Below, piece after piece: positions 29,630-42,761 of a stretch of 64,000 nt of DNA. The stretch is from Prostheceraeus crozeri (lineage: Eukaryota > Platyhelminthes > Polycladida > Euryleptidae): positions 1,596,501 to 1,660,500 of the forward strand of contig CAJQUW010001043.1 in assembly GCA_907163375.1 (NCBI GenBank), given 5' to 3'. The notes beneath the pieces are model-generated. The model did no database searches. It was not told where the DNA came from and worked only from the letters and a program-made list of their open reading frames with translations. The translations under genes and the position numbers were made by a program. How positions within the stretch are numbered: position 1 is the first letter of the stretch; the number at the start of each line of letters is the position of its first letter.

Positions 29630-30972
29630 CAGATTGTTTCATAAAAAATGGATCACCCTTAAACATCGCCTTAACTTCAACTTTGTCTAACTCCGCCAAA
29701 CTTGAACGAATTTCTCTGAAATTTGGAAGATATGTCAGCTGTGCTTACTAATATCATTGTTGGAAATTTCAAGCATGAATATTGAGTTGTTTTCCTGTCA
29801 TAGATAAAAAAGTAGTAGATAATTTGATCTTCATTTAGCAATGTTACACAAAATCATACCTCACTCTTATAAAATTACATTTGTTTCCTTTGTTATGTAA
29901 TATGTTGTTCTACAAGCCAAAAGCTATCAAGAAAAACAAAAATAAAGAAAATCGGTCAATCAGAGCCAGTATAGCACCATTATTCATCAACAATAATGTA
30001 ACTGCTACATGTGATTAACTGGACTTCATGTTCCATAGCTTCCTGACTTCGTTGCGGTGGGGTTGGCAGCACTCCTGATTGCTTTCAGCTAGAAATCTAT
30101 CTCTTACCGGTTGAAAACAATACAAAGCACAAATGAACAATAACGAGATCGCATTCACAAAAGGCAAAGTGTCAGGGTTTTCTTTGCGAGCTACAAGCAA
30201 GCGACTAAATGTCCCTTACACAAATGTGCATTGATGGCATAATGATGATTTTCAACTCTGTCGTAAAGAGGGCTCTGGCCGTCCACGCAAAACATCCAAA
30301 CGTAGAGACCGCCTAATTTTGAGATTTGTTAAAGTTGATCCAAGTCTCTCGTTAACTGAGATGGCTGCACTAGTCTCGTCTATTTCTAAGTCCACTATTC
30401 GTAGAAGACTTCACATACAGCAAGGAACCATGAATTCTGAACGCTATGTGAATGTTTTACGAATGAACATTGGCCAAATGACAGATCAACTTGGTGATCC
30501 ATCGACTTGGTTATTTATGGATGATAATGCTACGTGTCACAGGAGTAGTAGAGTCAACTTATGCAAGTCTCAATTAGGGCATAGGACATTATCTTGGCCA
30601 GCTCGTTCTCCTGATCTGAATCCCATAGAAAATGTATGGAGTATTCTAAAACGTAACGTTCGTCGTTACCTGCAGATGGCGTATCACAACTTACGTCATT
30701 GTTAAAAAGAGAGTGAAGAAAGTTAGATCAGTCGTAAATCAACGATATCATCGAATCAATGCCTAGACGAATTGGTAATGTCATTGACAATAAGGGTAGG
30801 GCCACAAAATATTAGCTTCTTAAGAACCGTTACTGTATCATAGCTTATCAGATTATATAAGGACATTTAAATATATTAGGGACATGAAATAACATGAAAA
30901 ATGCTTTCTGTATCATACTTATGTTTTATTTAGTCAAATTTTAGGATGATCCACTTTTTATGAAACGGACTG
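29630..30972 (+). mobile_element. Tc1-family transposon, internally deleted
   Basis: 1343 bp with TA on both sides (29628-29629, 30973-30974) and inverted ends CAGATTGTTTCATAAAAA / complement of TTTTTATGAAACGGACTG. Encodes a shortened transposase (30319-30705). It sits in a repeat unit also found at 60158-60375, and its right TA directly abuts the MITE cluster at 30975. Confidence 0.88.
30319..30705 (+). pseudogene. Tc1 transposase, central part deleted
   Basis: 128 codons. The N-terminal part 'SLTEMAALVSSISKSTIRRR' is the second helix-turn-helix; the preceding 'GSGRPRKTSKR' AT-hook is readable upstream (about 30270-30300). It jumps directly to 'MNSERYVNVLRMNI', so the segment with the first catalytic Asp is missing. 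Second Asp in 'WLFMDDNATCHRS' and Glu in 'PARSPDLNPIENVW' remain (DD34E type). Not able to work itself; could be moved by a related enzyme. Confidence 0.82.
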
Positions 30973-30974
30973 TA

Positions 30975-32587
30975 TTAGGCCGCTGTCACATAGGAAAAGT
31001 CATCAGGCGTCGTCCATCGGACATAAGGCATGAAATTATGCGGATGATGAAGTTCATTTCCAGAAGGCCGCTGTCACACAGGAAAAGGCGTCTTCCATCC
31101 TCCATGTCACTCGCCTCTTTGCACATTCTTCATAAGGCGTCTTCCATGAGGCGTGATGAGACGATTTTCATCTGGCGCCGTCCATCTTCCACCTACCGCA
31201 GTCACACTAGGGAAATCTATTTCCGATACAGTCAGCGCTATTTTTCACTATATAAACTGTTGTTATGACTACTGTCGTGATCCTCGTCCTCGTTCGCCAT
31301 TGTGAACAAAGGCTGTTTTCTGATTGCTTCTCTTCGCAAATGACAGAGCTTCCTAAATCTTCCTTCACTTCACGTTTATATATTTTTAGAACTGTCTCGC
31401 TGCTAAAGTCTGACAGCTTGTGGAAGTGAACTTCATCAGCCGCACATTTCATGCCTCATGTCCGATGGACGACGCCCTATGACTTTTCCTGTGAGACAGA
31501 AAATGACTTTTCCTGTGTGCGTTTTTTTTTTGAAAATTTTCCAAATTTTGCCTATTTATCTCCCTAATGATTGTCATTTACGATGCCAAACTGGTGAAAT
31601 GTGCTGAAATGTTGCTTAAGAGTACAAACGAGACGTTAATAAAGACGTTATAAAGGCGATCAACGGCTTGTAGATATCCAAAGAATTCAGAACAGGCATC
31701 AAACTAACTGATCTGTCAAAGGTGTCATTATTAAGGCAGTTGTCACATAGGAAAAGTCACAAGGCGTCGTCCAGCGGACATAAGGCATGAAATTATGCGG
31801 ATGATGAAGTTCATTTCCAGAAGCCGTCAGGCGTCAGCCGCGAGACTGCTCTAAAATTAGTTGTTCTAAAATTAGAGCAACGTGAAAGGGAAGATTTAGG
31901 AAGCTCTGTCATTTGCGAAGAGAAGCAATCAGAAAACAGCCTTTGTTCACAATGTCGAACGAGGACGAGGATCACGACAGTAGTCATAACAACAGTTTAT
32001 ATAGTGAAAAATAGCGCTGACTGTATCGGAAATAGATTTCCCTAGTGTGACTGCGGTAGGTGGAAGATGGACGGCGCCAGATGAAAATCGTCTCATCACG
32101 CCTCATGGAAGACGCCTTATGAAGAATGTGCAAAGAGGCGAGTGACATGGAGGATGGAAGACGCCTTTTCCTGTGTGACAGTGACTTAAGGCGTCTTCCA
32201 TAAGGCGTGATGAGACGATTTTCATCTGTCGTCTTTCGCCTTCCACCGTCCATCTTCAATCATCTACCTACCGCAGTCACACTAGGGAAATCTATTTCCG
32301 ATACAGTCAGCGCTATTTTTCACTATATAAACTGTTGTTATGACTACTGTCGTGATCCTCGTCCTCGTTCGACATTGTGAACAAAGGCTGTTTTCTGATT
32401 GCTTCTCTTCGCAACTGACAGCTTCCTAAATCTTCCCTCAGACTTCACTTCACGTTGCTCTATTTTTAGAACTGTCTCGCGGCTGACGTCTGACAGCTTG
32501 TGGTAGTAAACTTCATCATCCGCACAATTTCATGACTTATGTCCGATGGGCGACTCCTTATGACTTTTCTGTGTGACAGCGGCCTAA
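30975..32587. mobile_element. Cluster of three MITE copies with GGCCGCTGTCACACAGG ends
   Basis: Copies lie in alternating orientation: forward about 31064-31500, reverse about 31740-32175, forward about 32180-32587, with an extra end at 30975. A segment coding by chance for 'SSMSLASLHILHKASSMRRD' is identical in two copies. Ends GGCCGC..., adjacent TTA/TAA, and absence of a transposase suggest PIF/Harbinger-type MITEs. Copies are near identical, so the cluster is young or kept alike by gene conversion. Confidence 0.7.
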
Positions 32588-35030
32588 TAGGTACTAGACA
32601 TTGTAATAAATAATATATACTAAGCATTTGAACACTTCTACTACCCTATTCGACGTCTGTGATATAATAGATAATCATGATGTGACTTATGTAATAGATA
32701 ATGTAAAGATTTTCACTGTATGCTATAACTGTCGAGAGCGAAATGTTTTGTCATATTTATCGAACACTGAGCAATATTTACAATTGACGTTTTCTCATTG
32801 TTGGCGGCGGGAAAACCACGTCTCGACAGTTGTTATCTCTAGTTACACAGCCAAAGTATCAGTCTTTAAAGTATTCTTATTGAAATCTTACAATAGAAAA
32901 TTCAGAGATTCGTACACAAATTTTGATATAAATTTCTAGTCGAAATTTAAGTGAGCATTTTGCTTGATTTGCTATTCCACCACGATATCATTCATGAATA
33001 GCGAATGAATGAATACAGTGCGGCGTAAAATAAAACAAAGTACAATATGAATATTGGGGTGGAAGTTGCTTTTGATGATGAACAGCGGTCAGAAAACCGC
33101 GCTTAGATAATCCCTCACTTTGACGTTCACACATTCCTCAAATGTTTTTTTCACATTCTGAGTCAACGTCTTTTCACTCAAATAAGATCATTCTGTTTAT
33201 TGCTTTGCTCATTAAGGATGCGAAAGTAGTTCTCAAACTAGTTCTAATGTTTTGTAAAAGGATCTCTGTAATTTGAAGTCAACTGTAACAATCCTACAGT
33301 AGAAGTTGTCACAATCGGTAATAGCTATTATTATTCCTTCAGGTTGTCATTCATGTGCATTCTGATGTTCATGTAGATACATACAGATACATCATACACA
33401 TTCTCTGTTAATCAACATCGCAAAACGGTTAAAACAAAAATAGATAAAATGAGCTATTTTCAGCAACATCAAAGTTTCTTTGTTTTTACAGTTGAATGGA
33501 ATCTATTTGTACCCATCATGTATGCAGCTGCATTTCTGGTTTTATTGGTTCTGTTAGAAATTGAAGAAACATTGATGCTTGTCCGCTTTGATGAATGAAA
33601 AATTCATTATTTAGGATATTTTACTGATAGAAATTCTGATGAAAATGATTTAAATCGCCTGAGTTGCTAGCTGCATATATTTTGTGTTCACAGCTGATCT
33701 AATTTTGCAATCTGATTCAAATGTCGCTTGTTGTTTGTCACGTTTTGAAACCGGTAATACCACACCTCTCACGTGGTATATCATGTTCAGGGGAGCATTT
33801 AGAGGTTGTTTACTCAGATTTTAATTCCTGTCAAATGCTATTTAGACGCAAGTTCGAATGAATACATTTCCTCAGAAATAGGATTATCAGATGTTCTAAA
33901 TGTTCATGGTGCTTGTATTAACGATAATGGATTACAATTTTCCTTTTGTAGCTTATTTGATATTGCTATTTAATAGGCGAAGACACAAAATGGCTTGCTG
34001 CTATTAAGCATACACATCAAATGTCATATCGTGGTTATGACTACATTATCAAGAACACGAAATTGATTGACCGAAAGTACTCGGAAAATTAAAATTAGTT
34101 TTTTCTTGCCAACATCTGGCTCAGGGATTTCCTCCGATGCAAATAATAACTATGACCAGTCCCTTATTTTCAACAAAATTGATAGAATATTAAGGTCAGT
34201 ATAAGCAAGGATTTCTATGAATATTATGACACAGAGCTGACGTATGAAGCATCCTTGTTTGTTGCTTAATTCGTTTTTTGTAGATGTCGTAAAATATGAC
34301 CGTGAATAACATTAAAATATTCTGTGAAAACCAAGTACATGTTAATGTTGTTACTTGTTACTTGATTATACTATTGATTCATAATAATGATATTCACAGC
34401 TTTTGCTCTGTAGATATTCACTTTGAGATTGAATTCAGTCTGCATTCACTTGAACATGCAATTCCTATTGTCACTTGGAAAGTTGTCAATCCATTCACTT
34501 CAAGTTCAGATGAGATTTGATGTACTTTCCTCGATGAGGTCATTACTCAAAATGCAAAAAATCGGAAATGAGCAGAATTCAAAGAAACGATACTCCAGAA
34601 AGAGACACACATTTTTCGTCAACAAGTTGTTGAAGCAAGCAATCTACATGATTATTATATTTTGAGTAACGTTGACATGATAGGCATGATATGAGTGACA
34701 CTATTTTCGATGAACACAATTTGGCAACAATGTAGAGTTGCTTAAATTTTTCCGCAATTAATCCGTTATGATTTTCTCAGCGATTGACAGCACTGCGTCT
34801 GTGAAGTATTTATTAAGACTAGATGAAAAAATATTGCAATCATGGGTATAATTACAAATTAAAGGTAGTAATTTCCACTGTCAATCACCATACTTTGGGA
34901 GTTGTGTTTCCCAATTTCTTACTAGGACAAGATTTAAAATTCAAGGAAGATAAAATATCAAATATCATAAGAAAATATTCGCTGCATTCACCCAATTGAG
35001 TGCATGGAATTTGAAAGTTCCATTAACTAG
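32588..35030. other. No gene recognised
   Basis: 2.4 kb of AT-rich sequence; no protein-like ORF, inverted repeat or known element end noticed. Confidence 0.4.
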
Positions 35031-35116
35031 ACGGTTAGCAGATCTATAGATCTTAACCGTTATTTAATACATGCATCTAACATTCACAGCAAAGGTCTGC
35101 TGTAATACATTTAATA

Positions 35117-35196
<80 letters not shown>

Positions 35197-35255
35197 TATT
35201 AAATGTATTACAGCAGACCTTTGCTGTGAATGTTAGATGCATGTATTAAATAACG
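35031..35255. repeat. Two adjoining palindromes, one with 99-bp perfect arms around (TA)n
   Basis: 35031-35060: 30-base palindrome ACGGTTA..AGATCTATAGATCT..TAACCGT. 35058-35255: arms of about 99 bp, the outer 68 or so unique sequence (CGTTATTTAATACATGCATC...), the centre a long (TA)n run. I saw no mismatch between the arms. Could be a foldback MITE or a hairpin-prone site; lies 80 bp from the receptor exon at 35336. Confidence 0.85.
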
Positions 35256-35335
35256 ATTGGTCAGTAATTCAGCAAAATTCATTGCTCATATCCATTACAT
35301 CAATAAGTTAAAGGATTCAGAGCTTTCAAACTCAC

Positions 35336-35446
35336 ATATAATTGTTTGATTTTTGATCTGACGTCACTGAGTTTTGGCAACATATCCAGCTTAGCAACAG
35401 TCTTCACACCATGGTTTTGCAGCTCTTTCTGAAGCTCATGAAATGC
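35336..35446 (-). CDS. GABA-B-type receptor, ligand-binding-domain exon (second of two seen)
   Basis: 111 bp, 37 codons, phase 0 at both ends: acceptor TTGCAG before it, donor GTGAGT after it (reverse strand). Reads 'AFHELQKELQNHGVKTVAKL' followed by 'DMLPKLSDVRSKIKQLY'. This matches the region of class C GPCR Venus-flytrap domains after the GWxRV strand, where a helix ('ELxKELxxxG') and a beta strand lead to the 'D-x-R-I-I' strand. It continues directly from exon 57980-58147 in phase and in family order. The following exon ('IIFG...' region) was not found. Function in the intact gene: neurotransmitter binding in the extracellular domain of a G-protein-coupled receptor. Confidence 0.72.
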
Positions 35447-37061
35447 CTGCAATGCAAATATAGACACCGTTCACATACGAAGATCTACATAAATGCATTT
35501 ATTCCTCAAACCCATAACACAAAAATATTCAAATTTGTGTTGCAGAAAAAAAAAATCTAACTGTCCAAAATATATGTAGGAAATCGCATGTACGCCAGCG
35601 CTAAAAATCTTATTATCTTCGTATGTGAAATCATAATCAGTAGAATGTAGGGGTAAAAAATTCACTGTTATTCATAAAGTCTCAAATGAAAAAAAATACA
35701 AAGCCTGAGAACTAACCACGGCTAAAAAGTGAGTCCCAATATCTAGTACTCTTTGAGTGCGAAAAAATTCAGTGCTCATTTCAGAACTGCTTCGGTCAAA
35801 TGCACAGTATTTAATTCCCACTGATTTTAACACTAATTTCAGAGATGTTAGAATTCGAATGCGTGTCATGACCTGGTCGGCATAGTGGCCCTGCGCTGTG
35901 ATTGCAGCACTAGTTAGAAAGTAGTGAATTTCCTTTTAGGACGAATAATGCGGATGAGCAGGCTTTGTGTGGTCGACAAGCGGAGATTGATTGTTCATAG
36001 TAAACTGACAGTTTAGATAATCATATTTTTTATTCCAAACGATTTCTGATAGTTCATTCATATCTAGAAGAATGTTTCGCTATATGAATAGTCAGGCAGA
36101 AGTTTGCTGCTCAACTTACTTACTCTATGTTTGTAGATTTTGATCTTTAGCGATAAACTCATCAAATGCAGTCAAAACACTAGCTTAATGATTTTGTGAC
36201 AGAGGATATTGTTCCATTATTTCGGTAGCACTGAATATAATGAGAACTCACACGACGTGGTAAAGGTAATCTTATGTTGTTTGTCACAGATTTCAACAAA
36301 TAGCAGTGTGCAATTTCCAAGCGGATGTAAATTGTAAATATAAAAAATAATGAAGAAGAGCGCAAACAACATATTGTTTTACATTTGCATATGAGCTTGA
36401 AATGAAATTATTGCTATTTGCGCTGCTTTTGCGCTGTAAATATCTTTTCCAACAATATTCTGACAAACCTCACATCTCATGAGTGCTTTAGGGATTGGAA
36501 AATAGTTGAGCAAAGTAGTTTGCAATTACAAAAGTAATCACAAAAATTACAATTGTAGTTTGACCTTGTTTGACACTCCTTGACTTTTGCATTTTTGTTC
36601 GTAATATGTTGCGCGGTGTCATGATAAAAGATGACTCTCAAGTTGCCCTGGTCTTCACTTTCAAATCTGACTCCCCTGAAGAGATGTTGATAAAACGTTC
36701 GCCTATCAAGATAGCAAACACACGCCTCGGTTGATTAGTCTATGCGTCGATGACCGCGTCGATTGGAAATTTGTCTTCAAACTCGGAAACTCGAACACGA
36801 TGTTCAAGCTGCCTGCGTCGTACACGGAAGCAACGCGAAATTCATTTTGCGACTTATTCATTAAAAACATGTACATGTCTATCAAAACAAAACAATAGGC
36901 AATAGCTCAATTGGGAAGGCCAATGAAGAAACAATTGAAGAAACAATGAAGTAATTTAGATAGGATATAAAGTTCATTCGATTCAGTACCGAAGCAGTTA
37001 CTGATCAACAAAATGAGTTATATAAAAGTTTGTTATTTCTCCTAAACAGCATAAAGATAGG
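35447..37061. other. Receptor intron, no gene recognised
   Basis: No element ends or protein motifs recognised. Confidence 0.35.
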
Positions 37062-37265
37062 TTCAACTTTAAAATAGCCAATACTGTTTTATCTTGAAAT
37101 TTTATTCCCAAATATTCGTCTGTACACTGACCGCGTCAAGGGAAGAAGTGAGTTAGTAGTAACTTAACTTCTTATTCCCTTCTTCCCGTGACGTGGTCTG
37201 TGTACAGACGAAAATTTGGGAATAAAATTTCAAGATAAAACAGCATTGGCTATTCTAAATTGAAG
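37062..37265. mobile_element. Foldback MITE
   Basis: 204 bp made almost wholly of two inverted arms of about 80 bp ('TTATCTTGAAATTTTATTCC' and complement) with a few mismatches and a short centre. No ORF. Confidence 0.7.
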
Positions 37266-37431
37266 CTGAATTGTATTTTACCTGACAGCAGAATTCTAGT
37301 CACAACTGAAAATTTGCTGTTAGCAAAATAATTTTAAATTTTGCATCAAGGAAAAGCGACAAACCCATTTCAATTACTGAATGGAATACCACCGGGAGAT
37401 AGCTTGTCTCCAACCCTCTTTTGTATACATA

Positions 37432-38860
37432 CAGTCATGGAAAAAATATAGTACCCGATAAGTTGCAACATATTGTTGGCAGCAATCGATGTTAATAACC
37501 ACAAATGAACATTCGCCAATGTTCTATTATGATCTAAAGTTTAGATTCTAAACGAACAAATGGGATCATGCTGATACTGCGGGCACTCCATAAATATCTG
37601 CTGATTTGAGTTAACACTACACAAAGAAACCAACATGATGTTAATAAAATGGATTGGAAGTGTCACTTTGTTCATTTCATTCTAGATCGCTGTCAGCTAT
37701 GGCTTCGCGCGGTTCCGACTTAGCTGAGTTTATGAAAGGTCAAATTTATGCATTAAGGACTCATGCATTACTTTGAAAACCAAAAATAGCTGAGTGCTTG
37801 AGTCAGGGAATACGGTCAAAAAAAATATCTTCAGATTGTCTGTCGATGGACAAACTGAAGGAAGCAACCGAGGTGCTTGTGGGCGGAAGAAAGTGACAAG
37901 AACCGAGAAGATGAAAAGATTGTCAGGATGTCTTCAGAAAATCCTTTCATGTCTGTCAGAGAAATAAAGCAGGGCTCGTATCTTGAGTGTGACAGAAGAA
38001 CAGTTTCGAATCGGTTGCGAGATGCTGGTCTCAAGTCCTTTGCACCGCCAAGGTAGACTCTACTGACTGAAGACCATAAAGATTTCAGACTTGAATGGAC
38101 TCAGCAAAAATCCAATTGGAGCGCTAGAAGGTGAAAGACAGTTGTGTTTTCTGAAGAATCGCGATTTTGCCAAGGACAATCCCACGTGCAGTATGTTCGA
38201 AGACCCTTCGCATGCCGATATTCGGGGGCCCTATGTTTGCAGTGTTCCAATAGGTCTGTGGCTCATGCAATGGTATGGGGAGAATTTTTTGTAAACGGCT
38301 TCACGAATTTAGGCAGAATCGAAATCCACATTGATTCTGAACAGTATACTAATATTCTTGCAGAGCACCTCCTGCCAATTTGGCCCATGATATCTCAAGG
38401 AAACAGCATTTTCCAACTAGACAATGCGCCTATCCATTGCCTTTCGAACGCGAACATTTCTCCAACAAAATAATATCAACATCCTTGACTGGCCTCCTTA
38501 CAGCCCTGATATGAACCCTATCGAAAATGTGTGGGGTAGAATGCAACTGAAATTGCAAAAGGAATATGAAAATCCGTCTAACAGTGACGAACTTTTTGCA
38601 AATTTAGAAGAAATTTGGACAGAACTCATGGAAGTACGAAGTTATCGGAAATCCCTAATTTATTCTATGACTCATCGTGTGGAAGAACTCATACGTGCTG
38701 ACGGAGGCATCACAAGATTTTATTATTGTTATTATTGTACTTTTATCACTATCATATCATGATGTTCATTCATCGGAGTAATAATAGGTATGTGAAAGTG
38801 ACGCAGGAACAAGTCTTGAGTTTTCATTTTTTCACCGGGTACTATATTTTTTCATGACTG
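37432..38860 (+). mobile_element. Tc1-family transposon inserted in a LINE
   Basis: 1429 bp with TA on both sides (37430-37431, 38861-38862) and inverted ends CAGTCATGGAAAAAATATAG / complement of TATTTTTTCATGACTG. Removing it restores a continuous LINE RT context. It carries a broken transposase on the same strand. Confidence 0.9.
37699..38762 (+). pseudogene. Tc1 transposase (broken)
   Basis: Starts near 'MASRGSDLAEF', continues with the HTH region 'MSVREIKQGS..DRRTVSNRLRDAGLKSF' (about 37940-38050). The catalytic domain follows: 'VVFSEESRF' where the family has FSDES, so the first Asp is replaced by Glu; then 'NSIFQLDNAPIHC' (second Asp kept) and 'DWPPYSPDMNPIENVWGRM' (Glu kept, DD34E). 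Several stops in the first half and a frame change near 38430-38470. 'YSPDMNPIE' and the 'SLIYSMTHRVEELIRADGG' tail are typical Tc1. Confidence 0.85.
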
Positions 38861-40328
38861 TATATATGGATGACTTACTATTTAAAATGAACGTTGACAA
38901 CGACGCAACAAACCCTAGTAAGATAGATAATATTCAAATTACATGTCTTATGCATGCAGACGATATTATTTTATTAAGTGAAAGTGAAACATGGTTGACA
39001 AATCAACTACAAATAGTTGGAAACTTTTGTACAGAAAACAGATTGACCATTAATTTCGATAAAACAAAAGTACTGACATTTAATAAGTTGCATAACAATG
39101 ATAATGTCAAAATTGATATTGATAATATCAATTACAATGTGAATATAGTTAATGAATTTAAATACCTTGGAATGTGGATCTGTAAGAACAGCAGAAGGCA
39201 TATTGAATATCTGGTAGAAAATGCAAGCGTGCTTCATATATAACAGAAAAGAAATTAAGAGAATTCGGCCATGAAAATGGAAGTATCGTGAAGAACACGT
39301 TTGAAATGTTGACATTGTCTACATTGAAATATTGAGCTGAATTTTGTTGTCACAACAATCTAAATATCATTGATAAAAATCAAATTCAATTTTATAGGAA
39401 CCACTACCATTTGGTGAAATCAACCCCGAACTATTGCTTGATCGGAGAATTCGGACTTTTCCAGTCGAATTCTATTTCTATAAAGCGGCGATCACTTTTT
39501 GGATAAAAATAGTATGCAATAAAGAAAGAAATTTGACTAGAGAAATGTATACTGAAATTTATAGCCAAAATGAATGATTCTCAATACTGCCACACATGGA
39601 CAGCCAAAATGAAAATGTTGCTGAAAAAAGTTGGCAAAATCAAAATACTATTGATAAAAAATGATGGAAAATGCACAAGTAGTACTCTATTTGAATACTG
39701 TGCCAAAGATGGTAAAACTGGCCGAGAATATTTGGAATTGGCAAGATTTGTATTCAATCTGAAACCCTATTTAGATGTAGACGTACCATTGGAAATAAAT
39801 TCCTTGATAAAATATAGAGCTAATAATCACGACCTTATGGTAAGAATTGGCATCTACAAAAACAGGAAAACATATAATGAGCGCTCGTGTGAAACCTGCA
39901 GTAATCAAACAATTGAAACAATTTGTCATTTCTTTGTTGAATGTCCTGCATATGACGAAATTAGAATGAAATTTATACCGTTCTTAAGGAATATCAGCTG
40001 CAAAGAGGAATTTTATAATATATAAGCTGCTCCCAATATCGCCGAAATAAAAGGTATCTGCAGATATCAAATAAGTGAATTCTAATATTCTAATAAAGTG
40101 AGGAAGAAGGATAAATCATAGCACAAAAACAGGCACAGCTATTTTAGAATAAGCAGGTCACCGATCTCATTTAATTTGATTGTTTGATTTCCATGCCAAA
40201 TCAGTCGCATCGATTTCTATGAAATATCAAGGTCCACCATGATGTTTCACACTTTATATTTTCTCCTTTCTATGTCGAACCGGATTGAACACTACTGAGA
40301 ATATCTGCGACACTTATAAGCCTGTTCC

Positions 40329-40849
40329 CACAGAATTAGATTGTTTAAGCGCATCACTTTGCTAGAAGTGCAAACTTATTCAAAACGGTGGCACATGCAG
40401 GAACATACTGAGTCGGCAAAAAGAAATTTTTAATACCTTACAGAGATAGGAAAAATAGTCGTGCGTCGCTTGCGGATTGCTCTGAATTCTTTAAAATGCT
40501 CCGATCGCCACGACTCCTTCAGATTCGAAGAATTCAGATCATTGCGGAAAAGTTTTCTCGATAATGTTGGGCCCTCCGATCATTTTAGAAAAAGTTAGCA
40601 GGCGCATGAAAAAACGGTCACAAACTTCCCTGTAGAACTTGATATCGTCTGTGTCTCTTTGCTGTGTGATCCGGTTGATGACAATCACTAAAACTTCGCA
40701 CAGTTTAACGTGTTTTGTGTTGGACTGGCTGCTTATTGTTCGAAATCTTTGTTATTATGTCAGCAGATTGTGTCATTTCATAGACATTGCATGCTCCAAT
40801 GCTTCCTTTCTATTCAAACAGAAGAAGAGACGACTTGTCCAATTCTGTG
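40329..40849 (-). mobile_element. hAT-type non-autonomous element, CACAGAATT family, copy 1
   Basis: 521 bp with exact 8-bp duplication CCTGTTCC (40321-40328, 40850-40857) and inverted ends CACAGAATTA / complement of CAATTCTGTG. Copy 2, in reverse orientation, is 59636-60157 with its own exact duplication. No transposase. Confidence 0.85.
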
Positions 40850-40857
40850 CCTGTTCC

Positions 40858-42761
40858 TATCTCCTAACAATGCAAATTTAAACGAATACAGACAAAATTG
40901 AGTCGATGTTAATAGCACTCATGCCGATTGACAAAAAAGATTATAAGCAAATTCTCTACCCATTCATTTACGAGACTAAACAACGAAGGCATTGGAGAAA
41001 TGGTCATTGCAATTAAAGAACTTGTGTATTTCAAAATTGTCAGTTCGATTATAGGTGAGTTACTTGAAAACTTCATATTTCTATCTGATTAAATACACGC
41101 TAACTGTATATATTGTATGCTCTTGCATTATATATTGACCGGCTCGCTAAAACTTTATAAAATTTATAAATACATGTCATACTGAATGATGTCAGAACGA
41201 GAAGTAAATCTAGAGAAAAAAGCAGTGTCGTAACTAAAACTTGTTTCTTGATATGGATTTCAAGGCTTTAAAACGTGCCTTCGCAAAGTGATATTAATGG
41301 CAATGAATGTCATTCAGTTCCAGGCAATGACTAACTTGCTTGATAAATTATGACATTAAATTCATGGTACATGCAATGAATTATTGCCTCTTCTTTCGAT
41401 CCGTCTTATCACGTTAGTTGTACTTCCCATCTGACACATCATTCAGTGTACATACATAACTATTTAATCATTCTCAGCATCATCAATGTTGTATCACGTG
41501 TCCCAAATTGGAAATAAACGTTTTGACTTTTTGACTTAGTCAAAACGTCATTGCTGTCGAAAGACTGCAACCTGTGGCCGATCTTATAAAACTTAGTCAA
41601 GCTGCTCTAGCCTCAGAACACACAGTTTCATGTTTATGACATACCCGCTGTTGAAATCCATGTTTGCTTGTAGCGGAGGTGGCTGAAATGGCACAGACAT
41701 TCTACTCAGGTTTGTGCACTGAACAGCTTTGGACAGGTTCTCGACCCACCGCGACTTGAGGTCTGCACAGGAAGCGGTTGATGTTTGATCGTGGCTCGTC
41801 CATGCATTGATCAACTACATTGCGTCGCTAGCTGAATCTGTGCAAGTACAATAAAATAAGGCCGTCCGTATATTTATCTTTCGTCTTTGAGCAAAAGGGA
41901 TCCTAGATAGCTTGTCTTTAGCTAGCTAGAACATGCTACGCGACTTTACGTATAAAACACGACTTAACTTGTAAACTAATTAAGACGACACAAATGACAA
42001 AGTACAGCACGACACAGCACGATCGTTGACATTACTCGATAAAGCCTCCTTCGCCCGGATCTCTCGATTATGTAGCATTGGCAAACGTGGATCTCGTGAA
42101 TAGGGCAAGCTGCCTCAATAAAGGACCTGAGTCTTGAAATATCTTAACTTAGCGATCGTTTACCCGCAATTATTGGATGCTTTAGGTTTTCCTCAAAACT
42201 CGAAAATGTTTTGTAAAAATTTTAATTAGGATATCTAATCAAAAATCATTAATGATGATCATGTATTGTGACCTGTGCCATAATGCCACTATAATTCGTC
42301 TGAAGAAGGCGAAGCAACATCTTTCAGCTGAGGAGTGATACAACAATAACTGTTTAATATTTCATTAGACCGCATTTCACCTCGCAAATGTATGTATCTA
42401 TGTAAATCGCTGAGAATCCTGGTATATTGTTTTCAAAACTCGGATCATACCACAGAGAAATAGCACTAACATTATACATCAATCCTCTTAAAAATCAGAA
42501 ATAGTTTTAGATTCAGTTTTGATAAAATATTGAAAATATAAAATCTAGCCATGATATTAACTTTTCAGTGTGTATTCAAATTCTTCATTCCATCAATGTA
42601 AAATTCCTGAAAACTGCTTGATTAAATTTTTTTGTCTCCTATGATTGCTCAAATTTAGATATAATAATAATAAAAAGCATTTATTTGTAGATAAACAGCC
42701 ACGGCTGATCACAATACATGTAGAGGGATAGAAAAAGCATATAAAAGTCATTAAGTTACAG
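40858..42761. other. Receptor intron, no gene recognised
   Basis: No motif, element end or convincing exon noticed. Confidence 0.35.

Larger units (their letters stand above)
37270..40030 (+). mobile_element. LINE ORF2 relic, split by a Tc1 element
   Basis: Forward frames give 'NGIPPGDSLSPTLF' (about 37380-37425), then after the Tc1 insertion 'CLMHADDIILLSES' (catalytic box, about 38943-38985), 'CTENRLTINFDKTKVLTF', 'FKYLGMWI'. Then 'LIGEFGLFPVEFYFYKAA' (about 39440-39490) and the C-terminal Zn-binding 'CETCSNQTIETICHFFVECP' (about 39892-39950). This is an RT plus C-terminal domain of a non-LTR element. Stops and frame changes between pieces show it is dead. Confidence 0.82.

Noticed and set aside
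31984-32259. Arg/Ser-rich ORF identical to a forward ORF at 30960-31268
   Set aside because: Identity is due to inverted MITE copies; no sign of protein selection.
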